Assembly: GCA_947499755.1 (NCBI GenBank)
Contig: CANMPU010000097.1
Span: forward strand, 1-5,230
Origin: Betaproteobacteria bacterium
Lineage (GTDB): Bacteria > Pseudomonadota > Gammaproteobacteria > Burkholderiales > CANMPU01
Direction: 5' to 3'
Length of the DNA: 5,230 nt
The notes under the pieces are model-generated. The model was given only the letters and a program-made list of their open reading frames with translations, was not told the origin of the DNA and searched no databases. The position numbers and the translations under genes were made by a program. Positions 1-5,230 of the stretch are shown here, piece by piece. Positions within the stretch are counted from its first letter, which is position 1. Every line of letters starts with the position of its first letter.

Positions 1-536
1 TTATCGGAAATGGCATTGGTGAGTTTGTGCGACACGCCCTGAGAATACGATGCGCAGCGGACACCGGCACCGCACTATTCGATACTGCGCTAAAAAAGTT
101 CGAACTTAACTACGCGCAGAGTGTAAGCGCGTTAAGTAAACCCTACCCCGGTGTTTTTGCCGGCCTAGATATCTTGAAGGGTGCGGGGTATCGTTTAGCT
201 TGCGTGACAAATAAAATACACGCGTTTACCTACCCACTATTAAAAGACACCGAATTATTGCCTTATTTTGATTTGGTAGTGAGTGGAGATCACGTAAACA
301 AGAAAAAACCACATGCGGAACCGTTGTTACATACCTGCCGCACGTTGCATATTGAGCCGAGCGAATTGCTAATGATAGGCGATTCGGCAAATGACACGCT
401 TTCGGCTCGCGCCGCAGGGTGCCCCGTATTTTGTGTTCCTTACGGTTATCACAATGGTGATTTGTTGGAACTCGATCATGATGCGATTATCGATTCGCTA
501 GAGGATGTGGAAAAACTAATTACGCTCAAGATATGA
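1..536 (+). CDS. gph: Phosphoglycolate phosphatase, HAD superfamily (5' end cut by window edge)
   Basis: This enzyme dephosphorylates 2-phosphoglycolate to glycolate in the cytoplasm and salvages a product of DNA repair and oxygenase side reactions. The reading frame is open to the left edge: codons from position 3 read IGNGIGEFVRHAL, the usual Gph segment after the cap helix start. The GTG at 27 is therefore an internal valine, not the start. About 177 residues are visible, and roughly the first 45, including the nucleophile motif DxDGT, lie outside. Visible HAD motifs are motif II VTNK (204-215), motif III lysine in NKKKP (297-311), and motif IV GDSAND (378-395), which carries the Mg-binding acidic residues. 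The cap-domain PYPGV segment is also present. The stop codon overlaps the trpE start as ATGA, so the two are probably co-transcribed and translationally coupled. A related HAD phosphatase with another substrate is possible, but the trp context favours Gph. Confidence 0.93.
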   Translation, partial: IGNGIGEFVRHALRIRCAADTGTALFDTALKKFELNYAQSVSALSKPYPGVFAGLDILKGAGYRLACVTNKIHAFTYPLLKDTELLPYFDLVVSGDHVNKKKPHAEPLLHTCRTLHIEPSELLMIGDSANDTLSARAAGCPVFCVPYGYHNGDLLELDHDAIIDSLEDVEKLITLKI

Positions 537-2017
537 TCAACGAACAAGAATTCAACACGCTGGCGGCACAAGGTTACAATCGTATTCCGTTGGTACACGA
601 AACGTTTTCGGATCTAGAAACGCCACTCTCCGTTTATCTGAAACTCGCAAACCAACCCCATACCTATTTGCTAGAGTCAGTCCAGGGTGGCGAACGCTTC
701 GGTCGCTATTCTTATATTGGCCTCGCGGCCAGTGTACGTATCGAAATACACGGAAATCAATGCAGCGAACATCACGGGCACGTCTTGGTTCAACAGGAAC
801 GCCACAACGATCCCTTGGGTTTTGTAAAAGCGTATTTCAATCATTTCAAAGCAGCGACTATCCCTGGCCTGCCTAGGTTTTGCGGCGGAATCGCCGGATA
901 TTTTGCTTACGACACGATACGCTATATTGAACCAAAACTCGCACAAACAACCAAGCCGGACGAGCTCAAAACGCCCGATATCTTACTGCTACTTTCAGAT
1001 CAGATAGCCGTCGTTGATAATCTGTCTGGAAAGCTCTGTCTCATCGTCTATGCGGATCCGCGCGCGAACGATGCTTACGCGAAAGCACAACAGCGCATCA
1101 CCGAACTTCTGGAGAAATTACGTACGCCGGTAACGCTGCCGCCCTATGCACCCGTTAGTCCAGCACCGGTGCAGTGCGAAGTGAGTGAAGACGCGTTCAT
1201 AGAAATGGTAGAGCGTGCTAAGCGCTATATTCTCGACGGCGACATTATGCAAGTTGTGCTAAGCCAACGCTGTAGCCACGCATATCGTGCGCCGCCGCTT
1301 TCTTTATATCGTGCCTTACGCACTTTAAACCCATCACCCTACATGTACTATTTCGATATGGGCGAATTTCAAATTGTTGGCGCGTCGCCTGAGATTTTGG
1401 TTCGCCTTGAGAACAACACGGTGACCGTACGTCCTATCGCGGGCACGCGTCCGCGTGGCAAAACTAGAGACGAAGATGCTAAATTGGCACAAGATCTTCT
1501 TAGTGACCCAAAGGAGCGCGCAGAACATGTCATGCTAATGGATCTAGGGCGCAATGATGTTGGCCGCGTGGCGCAGACCGCTAGCGTCAGAGTTACGGAA
1601 AACATGATTATAGAAAATTATTCGCACGTGATGCACATCGTTTCCAATGTGGACGGGTTATTAAAACCGGGGTTAGACGCGATCGACGTGTTAAAGGCAA
1701 CGTTTCCGGCGGGCACTGTCAGCGGAGCACCTAAAGTACGCGCCATGCAAATTATTGACGAATTAGAACCGAGCAAACGCGGAATCTACGCCGGGGCAGT
1801 GGGGTATTTAGGATTTAATGGCGACATGGATCTTGCGATCGCGATTCGAACTGCGATAATAAAAAACCATACCCTCTACACGCAAGCTGGTGCTGGTATC
1901 GTCGCCGATTCGGTACCGCAGAGCGAATGGAAAGAAACGCAGAATAAAGAACTCGCGGTGTTACGCGCGGCGGAAATGGCACAGCGTGGCTTCGATCAGA
2001 TCAAGAAGGATAGTTAG
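533..2017 (+). CDS. trpE: Anthranilate synthase component I (TrpE)
   Basis: TrpE is the large subunit of anthranilate synthase. It converts chorismate to anthranilate using ammonia passed from TrpG, the first committed step to tryptophan. The 494 residues match the usual family length. The N-terminal domain (about 9-161) holds LLES at 46-49, the element of the tryptophan feedback site, so the enzyme is probably inhibited by tryptophan. The chorismate-binding domain (about 220-476) contains IAGTRPRG (302-309), DLGRNDVGRV (337-346), FPAGTVSGAPK (391-401) and GAGIVADS (453-460), all intact. The start at 533 is supported by the typical opening EFNTLAAQGYNRIPL and by the ATGA overlap with gph. No good Shine-Dalgarno sequence precedes it (GAGG at 501-504 is too far), so translation probably depends on coupling to gph. 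A PabB or isochorismate synthase assignment is less likely because the LLES element is present and trpG and trpD follow. No leader peptide or attenuator is visible, and none would fit here. Confidence 0.98.
   Translation: MINEQEFNTLAAQGYNRIPLVHETFSDLETPLSVYLKLANQPHTYLLESVQGGERFGRYSYIGLAASVRIEIHGNQCSEHHGHVLVQQERHNDPLGFVKAYFNHFKAATIPGLPRFCGGIAGYFAYDTIRYIEPKLAQTTKPDELKTPDILLLLSDQIAVVDNLSGKLCLIVYADPRANDAYAKAQQRITELLEKLRTPVTLPPYAPVSPAPVQCEVSEDAFIEMVERAKRYILDGDIMQVVLSQRCSHAYRAPPLSLYRALRTLNPSPYMYYFDMGEFQIVGASPEILVRLENNTVTVRPIAGTRPRGKTRDEDAKLAQDLLSDPKERAEHVMLMDLGRNDVGRVAQTASVRVTENMIIENYSHVMHIVSNVDGLLKPGLDAIDVLKATFPAGTVSGAPKVRAMQIIDELEPSKRGIYAGAVGYLGFNGDMDLAIAIRTAIIKNHTLYTQAGAGIVADSVPQSEWKETQNKELAVLRAAEMAQRGFDQIKKDS
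2006..2010 (+). promoter_or_regulatory. Ribosome binding site of trpG, inside the trpE 3' end
   Basis: AAGGA lies seven bases before the ATG at 2018, within the last codons of trpE. It supports 2018 as the trpG start even though this ATG directly follows the trpE stop codon with no gap. This is the clearest Shine-Dalgarno sequence in the operon; trpE and trpD have none as good. Confidence 0.75.
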
Positions 2018-2593
2018 ATGTTATTGATGATAGATAACTACGATTCATTTACCTATAACTTAGTTCAGTATCTTGGCGAGCTCAAGCAGGAGGTGAATGT
2101 CTATCGCAACGATGAAATCAATCTGGATAAAATTGCCGCGCTGCGGCCAAAGTATATTGTCATTTCTCCCGGCCCGTGCACACCGACAGAGGCGGGGATT
2201 TCTGTGCCGTTAATTCAAAAATTCTCTGGCGAAATTCCCATACTGGGCGTGTGCCTGGGGCACCAGAGCATAGGCCAGGCATTCGGTGGCAAGATCGTTC
2301 ATGCAAAACAATTAATGCACGGAAAAACCTCACCGATATTTCACAATCAAGCAGGGGTATTTCGTGATTTACCTAACCCATTTACCGCTACCCGCTACCA
2401 TTCCCTGGTTATTGAGCGTGCTAGCCTGCCCGATGTTTTAGAAATCACAGCGTGGACCGAAGATGGCGAAATCATGGGCGTGCGCCATAAAAATCACTCA
2501 GTGGAAGGCGTGCAATTTCACCCGGAGTCTATTCTGACGGAAAACGGGCACACGCTATTGGGAAATTTCCTTACACAAAACGCCAAACCATAG
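2018..2593 (+). CDS. trpG: Anthranilate synthase component II, glutamine amidotransferase (TrpG)
   Basis: TrpG is the small subunit of anthranilate synthase. This class I glutamine amidotransferase hydrolyses glutamine and hands ammonia to TrpE. The 191 residues are one full GATase domain, the usual length for a stand-alone subunit. The N-terminus [19 protein letters not shown] is typical. The oxyanion-loop segment SPGPCTP is at 50-56. The nucleophile is Cys79 in GVCLGHQ (77-83), and the other triad residues are His168 and Glu170 in FHPES (167-171). The gene starts immediately after the trpE stop codon, which fits the equal subunit supply needed for a complex. In many bacteria this subunit also serves PabB for folate synthesis; no pabB is visible here, so that dual use cannot be judged. 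It is followed by about 200 bp of repeat-bearing DNA rather than directly by trpD. Confidence 0.97.
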   Translation: MLLMIDNYDSFTYNLVQYLGELKQEVNVYRNDEINLDKIAALRPKYIVISPGPCTPTEAGISVPLIQKFSGEIPILGVCLGHQSIGQAFGGKIVHAKQLMHGKTSPIFHNQAGVFRDLPNPFTATRYHSLVIERASLPDVLEITAWTEDGEIMGVRHKNHSVEGVQFHPESILTENGHTLLGNFLTQNAKP

Positions 2594-2662
2594 CACCGAG
2601 TTCCCGTTGTCGAATCTAATAATTGACCGTCCACATGGGACAACCGGAAAGTGAATAAAACG

Positions 2663-2688
2663 CGTCGCTCTGGCGCAGGCCAAATCTA
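2663..2688 (+). repeat. Degenerate REP-like unit in the trpG-trpD gap
   Basis: This stretch aligns with the better-preserved unit starting at 2694. Both begin CGTC, share the 8-base core GGCGCAGG (2672-2679 and 2703-2710) and end AATCTA, with one single-base gap. The two starts are 31 bases apart in the same orientation. Only a TGGC/GCCA stem around the loop GCAG (2675-2678) survives, so it reads as an older, decayed copy. The first part of the gap (2594-2662) shows nothing recognisable. Confidence 0.5.
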
Positions 2689-2693
2689 CTTCT

Positions 2694-2768
2694 CGTCATT
2701 CCGGCGCAGGTCGGAATCTAGAAAGCCTTTATAATAGAACCCCGGATACGGGCGTATGCCGGTATGAC
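2694..2768. repeat. REP-doublet element 1 between trpG and trpD
   Basis: Two palindromic units face each other. The left unit has a stem 2698-2705 (ATTCCGGC) pairing with 2710-2717 (GTCGGAAT) through one G-T wobble, with loop GCAG. The right unit has a stem 2746-2753 (ATACGGGC) pairing with 2758-2765 (GCCGGTAT) with one mismatch, and loop GTAT. The outer ends are inverted: CGTCAT on the left and ATGAC on the right. The spacer contains TCTAGAAAGC. The pattern of 8-bp stem, 4-nt loop and head-to-head pairing recurs at 4649-4722 and partly at 5074-5151. It resembles REPIN-type or MITE-like elements that move in trans. It ends only 22 bases before the trpD start codon. No target-site duplication is evident. 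Confidence 0.8.
2730..2735 (+). promoter_or_regulatory. Possible -10 box (TATAAT) in the element 1 spacer, reading towards trpD
   Basis: The hexamer is a perfect sigma-70 -10 consensus. It lies between the two hairpins of the repeat, about 55 bases before the trpD start. The -35 region at normal spacing (about 2706-2713) is poor because it falls in the left hairpin, so activity is uncertain. If used, transcription would begin near 2742 and the right hairpin would form the 5' end of the trpD message. Confidence 0.35.
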
Positions 2769-2790
2769 TTTGGTGTAACGCATCTTTAAA

Positions 2791-3825
2791 ATGCATATGT
2801 CGATACAGAATATTCTGAACGGACTAATAGAGAAACGCGATCTCTCTACTGAAGAAATGGTTGCCGTCATGCACCAGATCATGGGCGGCGAGTTAACCCC
2901 GGCACAGATTGCCGCAATCTTGGTCGGTCTGCGCTGTAAGGGTGAATCTATCGTCGAACTGACTGCCGCAGCGAAAGTGATGCGGGAGCTAGCGACCAAA
3001 GTAGAGATTCCGGACACACCGAATTTGATCGATACCTGTGGAACGGGCGGCGATGGCGTATCGACCTTCAATATTTCCACGGCCGCATGCCTGGTCGCTG
3101 CTGCTGCTGGCGCCAAGGTGGCAAAACACGGTGGGCGATCAGTCTCTAGCACGTGCGGCAGCGCCGATGTCCTCGAAGCGCTTGGCGTGAACGTAAATCT
3201 AAGCCCGATCCAAGTCGCGCAGTGCATTAATGAGATAGGCGTCGGGTTTATGTTCGCGCCGAATTATCACGGCGCGATGAAATATGCCGCGCCGGTGCGC
3301 AAAGAGCTTGAGGTGCGCACGCTATTTAATTTACTCGGGCCAATGACCAACCCAGCAGGTGCGAAACGACAGCTGATCGGAGTGTTTCACCGCGACCTGA
3401 CTCTGAAGTTTGCCTTAGTATTACAAGCATTAGGCAGCCGGCATGCAATGATCGTACATGGCGCAGATGGCCTTGATGAGATATCTATTAACGGCGCCAC
3501 CTATGTTGCAGAGTTGAGAGACAACAAAATTATTGAACACTCGTTTACGCCAGAACACTTTGGCATCAACTCCAAGTTGTTATCCGCAATCCGGGTAACG
3601 AATCTCGGCGACGCAAAAGCAATGTTGTTATCGGCGCTAGAGAATCAGTCGGGCGCCGCGAAAGACATCGTTGCACTCAACGCCGGCGCTGCAATTTATA
3701 TTGCAGGGCGCACGAAAACTATTCAGGAAGGCGTGAAAATGGCATTGGAGGTTTTAGCTAGCGGAGCGGCAAAAGCCAAACTCGCCGATCTCGTCGAACT
3801 TAGCAATCGACTTTGCGCAAATTGA
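2791..3825 (+). CDS. trpD: Anthranilate phosphoribosyltransferase (TrpD)
   Basis: TrpD transfers the phosphoribosyl group of PRPP to anthranilate, the second step of the tryptophan pathway, as a cytoplasmic and usually homodimeric enzyme. The 344 residues match the family. The N-terminal helical domain (about 6-68) holds the GGELTPAQIAAIL segment. The PRPP site is shown by DTCGTGGDG (81-89) and AKHGGRSVSS (111-120). The anthranilate-side and active-site segments FAPNYHGAMKY (155-165) and VRKELEVRTLFNLLGPMTNP (169-188) are intact, and the metal-binding Asp-Glu pair is in DGLDE (226-230). Two in-frame starts exist, ATG at 2791 and 2797, and neither has a convincing Shine-Dalgarno sequence (GGTG at 2772-2775 is distant). 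The true start may be the second. trpG lies about 200 bp upstream, beyond a repeat element, and trpC does not follow. The thymidine phosphorylase family is related, but the whole motif set is TrpD. Confidence 0.97.
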   Translation: MHMSIQNILNGLIEKRDLSTEEMVAVMHQIMGGELTPAQIAAILVGLRCKGESIVELTAAAKVMRELATKVEIPDTPNLIDTCGTGGDGVSTFNISTAACLVAAAAGAKVAKHGGRSVSSTCGSADVLEALGVNVNLSPIQVAQCINEIGVGFMFAPNYHGAMKYAAPVRKELEVRTLFNLLGPMTNPAGAKRQLIGVFHRDLTLKFALVLQALGSRHAMIVHGADGLDEISINGATYVAELRDNKIIEHSFTPEHFGINSKLLSAIRVTNLGDAKAMLLSALENQSGAAKDIVALNAGAAIYIAGRTKTIQEGVKMALEVLASGAAKAKLADLVELSNRLCAN

Positions 3826-3878
3826 TTTCAACACTGTTCGCTGCGTAATCGTCGTTTGAATTCACCACTAACACAAAA

Positions 3879-4512
3879 GTGAGTCCCAGCGTGGACACGC
3901 GCATCGGCTTGAGTTATCGCTCCGCCGTGCACTATGAACTCACGGGCGGCGTGACGATAGCGGGGTTAGGCGCGGCAACAGGTGTGCTCGGTCAGCCTGC
4001 CAGACTCGGCATCGATCGCGATTTCGCATCAACTGAACGACAACTGGCAGCTACTCAGTGACGTAACTTGGACAAATTGGAGCCGCATCCAGAACGTACC
4101 ACTCATTTTGCAGTCGGCGCTCGGTGCCATCCCACCCGGTACCGTGGCCGATATTCTCGATTTGCAATTTAGAGATTCGTGGCGCGTGGGTCTTGGCGCT
4201 AACTATCGTTGGACCGACAACTTCATGTTAAAGCTAGGTGTCGCCTACGATAAAACGCCGGTACCTGATGCGGCGCATCGTGCCGTATTTTTACCGGATA
4301 GCGACCGAACTTGGCTTGCACTCGGTGGCAAGTATCAGATAAACAAGGCAAACACGCTGGATTTCGGCTATGCGCACATCTTCATGAAGGGTGGCGACAC
4401 GTTACGCAGCAAAGGCGTCGGTGCGGCGGCGGGTTTGCAGGGCGTTGTTAGCGGTACTTTCAGTAAACAACATATTGACATCTTCAGCGTCCAGTACACG
4501 TATTCGTTCTGA
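3879..4512 (+). pseudogene. FadL/OmpP1-family outer-membrane transporter remnant (N-terminus lost, frameshifted)
   Basis: FadL-type proteins are outer-membrane beta-barrels that admit long-chain fatty acids or other hydrophobic compounds. Only the C-terminal half is left. One frame reads SVDTRIGLSYRSAVHYELTGGV from about 3890 and stops at 4061. The homology continues in the next frame from about 3990 as SVSLPDSASIAISHQLNDNWQLLSDVTWTNWS and runs to the stop at 4510-4512. The change equals one extra base (or two lost) between about 3970 and 4000. The end, FSVQYTYSF, has the aromatic terminal residue typical of barrels inserted by the Bam machinery. Family members are about 400-460 residues, and about 210 remain. 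There is no room for a signal peptide or N-terminal plug because the trpD stop is only some 50 bases upstream, and no start codon with a good ribosome site is seen. A sequencing error could explain the frameshift but not the missing first half. The joint 3826-3878 holds no gene and no clear terminator. Confidence 0.82.
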
Positions 4513-4567
4513 TACACCGGCACAGCGTAACTTGATTCCGCGGTAAGCTGGCTGGCCTGTATCGCAG

Positions 4568-4585
4568 CACCGGGGGCCACCGGTG
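4568..4585. other. Small GC-rich hairpin downstream of the FadL remnant
   Basis: CACCGG (4568-4573) pairs perfectly with CCGGTG (4580-4585) around a 6-nt loop. There is no run of T after it on the + strand and no run of A before it that would give a U-tract on the - strand, so a classical intrinsic terminator is not supported. It does not follow the 8/4/8 pattern of the repeat family. The rest of 4513-4648 shows no gene that I recognise. Confidence 0.3.
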
Positions 4586-4648
4586 TGACAGCAAGGTGTC
4601 GTTTCCCCATAGTACAAGGTATGCGGTCCCGACATGAAATTCATGGTG

Positions 4649-4722
4649 CGCCACTCCGGTGGCAACTGGAGTCCAGCAAGTATGTATTCAAATCGCTGGA
4701 TTCCGTTTTTCAACGGAATGAC
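4649..4722. repeat. REP-doublet element 2, downstream of the GIY-YIG gene
   Basis: The left unit has a stem 4653-4660 (ACTCCGGT) pairing with 4665-4672 (ACTGGAGT) through one G-T wobble, with loop GGCA. The right unit has a perfect 8-bp stem, ATTCCGTT (4700-4707) with AACGGAAT (4712-4719), and loop TTTC. TCCAG follows the left hairpin (4672-4676) and CTGGA precedes the right one (4696-4700), as in element 3. The element is 74 bases long against 75 for element 1, with the same head-to-head order. Stem sequences differ between copies but pairing is kept, which suggests that the fold is selected or that copies are replaced as units. Confidence 0.75.
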
Positions 4723-4759
4723 AAATACCCGTGCTCCGGCGTTCGCCTCAGTGCATACG

Positions 4760-5050
4760 CTACAGCAACTCAGGATACAAATCGCGCCACTCAGGATTTG
4801 TCTTTTCGATCAATTCTAATTTCCATTTTCGTTTCCACTCCTTGATCGCTTTTTCGCGGGTGATCGCATTGAGCATATCTTCATGTATTTTGTACCACAA
4901 CAGCATGTGAACGCCGCAGCGTTTGGTAAATCCCTCGACTATATTGTTCTTGTGTTCCCAAATACGTTTTACCAACTTAGAGGTAACACCAACGTAAAGC
5001 GTCCCATTTCGACGACTCGCAAGTATGTATACGTAAAATTGAAGGCGCAT
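4760..5050 (-). CDS. Small GIY-YIG nuclease-domain protein
   Basis: This is a complete 96-residue protein that is almost entirely one GIY-YIG domain. The family comprises metal-dependent endonucleases that cut DNA through a conserved tyrosine, arginine and glutamate. Small stand-alone bacterial members like this have no established role that I can name. The two signature strands read YVYIL (6-10) and LYVGVT (18-23). Arg29, followed by WEHK (31-34), sits where the catalytic arginine is expected. EKAIKEWKRKWKLELIEKTNPEW (67-88) is the conserved C-terminal part, with Glu67 as a possible metal ligand and the NPEWRDL ending usual for this group. The ATG at 5050 gives the standard N-terminus; the ribosome site upstream is weak (AAAAG). 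Both sides carry REP-doublets (4649-4722 and about 5074-5151), and the gene points against the trp cluster. It shows no frameshift and looks functional, unlike the neighbouring FadL remnant. Domain assignment is firm; biological role is unknown. Confidence 0.9.
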   Translation of the reverse strand: MRLQFYVYILASRRNGTLYVGVTSKLVKRIWEHKNNIVEGFTKRCGVHMLLWYKIHEDMLNAITREKAIKEWKRKWKLELIEKTNPEWRDLYPELL

Positions 5051-5073
5051 TTTACTTTTCAGCCTTTAGCAAG

Positions 5074-5151
5074 CGTCCAGCATATTGTTGAAAACCGGTG
5101 TCCAGAAAGCTTTTCTACAATTCACTGGATTCCGGCCTACGCCGGAACGAC
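5074..5151. repeat. REP-doublet element 3, upstream of the GIY-YIG gene (left unit decayed)
   Basis: The right unit is clear. CTGG (5125-5128) leads into the stem ATTCCGGC (5129-5136), loop CTAC, and GCCGGAAC (5141-5148), pairing at seven of eight positions, followed by GAC. The spacer begins TCCAGAAAGC (5101-5110), close to TCTAGAAAGC in element 1. The left hairpin cannot be folded; only CGTC at 5074 and CCGGTG before TCCAG hint at it, so the left boundary is approximate. The spacer also holds AGAAA/TTTCT as a short internal stem (5105-5117). It lies about 25 bases from the GIY-YIG start codon and could carry that gene's promoter, but no clear -10/-35 pair is seen. Confidence 0.7.
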
Positions 5152-5181
5152 TACCCAAGCCATCGTACCTTTGGAACACCC

Positions 5182-5230
5182 TTCATTCTGCGACACGGGG
5201 TCGGTGATTCTTCATATAAGCACTTTCTGG
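5182..5230. repeat. Possible fourth repeat element, cut by the right edge
   Basis: The sequence from TTCATTCTGCG resembles the outer end of a unit. CGAC (5191-5194) can pair with GTCG (5200-5203), and the window closes on CTTTCTGG, the reverse complement of the CCAGAAAG found in element 3. If so, the facing hairpin lies just outside. The evidence is thin because the stem is short and the spacer differs. Nothing else is recognised in 5152-5230. Confidence 0.25.

Noticed and set aside
27..29. GTG as the start codon of the first gene
   Set aside because: The frame is open to the left edge and the codons before it (IGNGIGEF) are conserved Gph sequence, so the gene begins outside the window.
2623..2658. 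Promoter for trpD from TTGACC (2623-2628) and GAATAA (2653-2658)
   Set aside because: The spacer is 24 bases, far from the usual 16-18, and no better -10 lies at the right distance.
2740..2768. CRISPR repeat
   Set aside because: Palindromic units are few, alternate in orientation and lack regular unique spacers; no cas gene is present.
3827..3860. Terminator after trpD from TTCAA...TTGAA
   Set aside because: A 5-bp AT-rich stem with a 24-base loop and no U-tract is not a credible terminator.
4368..4713. Minus-strand frames over the FadL remnant end and the following gap
   Set aside because: Their sequence is the complement of the barrel C-terminus plus repeat DNA, with no family resemblance.
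4768..4797. Direct repeat ACTCAGGAT at 4768-4776 and 4789-4797
   Set aside because: Both copies code for Pro-Glu in the conserved NPEWRDLYPEL end of the GIY-YIG protein, so the repeat follows from the protein sequence.
4585..4845. Protein-coding frames on the + strand across 4585-4845 and 4634-4819
   Set aside because: They cross element 2 and the antisense strand of the GIY-YIG gene, show no recognisable domain and lack ribosome sites.
4676..5030. 12-base direct repeat GCAAGTATGTAT at 4676-4687 and 5019-5030
   Set aside because: One copy codes for part of the GIY-YIG signature and the other lies in the element 2 spacer. About one such 12-mer match is expected by chance in a window this long.

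Overview
The window looks like chromosomal DNA of a Gram-negative proteobacterium, most likely beta- or gammaproteobacterial. The reasons are the gene order gph-trpE-trpG-trpD, which is familiar from those classes, the remnant of a FadL-type outer-membrane protein ending in phenylalanine, and REP-like palindromes of the 'GTCATTCCGG...CCGGAATCCAG' kind. Genus cannot be assigned by eye.

The left half (1-3825) is a tryptophan-biosynthesis cluster on the + strand. The 3' part of a phosphoglycolate phosphatase gene (gph, cut by the left edge) overlaps trpE by four bases (ATGA). trpE abuts trpG with no gap. trpG is followed by about 200 bp of non-coding DNA and then trpD. TrpE and TrpG form anthranilate synthase (chorismate + glutamine to anthranilate). 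TrpD then joins anthranilate to PRPP. The trpC gene that commonly follows trpD in this arrangement is absent. The trpG-trpD gap carries a REP-doublet element (2694-2768) preceded by a decayed extra unit. Its central spacer contains a perfect TATAAT, so the repeat may supply promoter function to trpD.

The right half (3826-5230) looks eroded and repeat-rich. Just past trpD lies a FadL/OmpP1-family pseudogene (about 3879-4512) that has lost its N-terminal half and carries a frameshift near 3970-4000. A complete small GIY-YIG nuclease-domain gene (4760-5050, - strand) follows. It is bracketed by two further REP-doublets (4649-4722 and about 5074-5151), and a possible fourth copy is cut by the right edge.

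The most interesting structure is this repeat family. Most recognisable units have the same 8-bp stem / 4-nt loop / 8-bp stem design although their loop sequences differ, and units are paired head-to-head around a spacer of similar length. One doublet sits inside the trp operon and two flank the GIY-YIG gene, which resembles the way RAYT transposase genes sit among their REP sequences. A link between this nuclease and the repeats is inference only.
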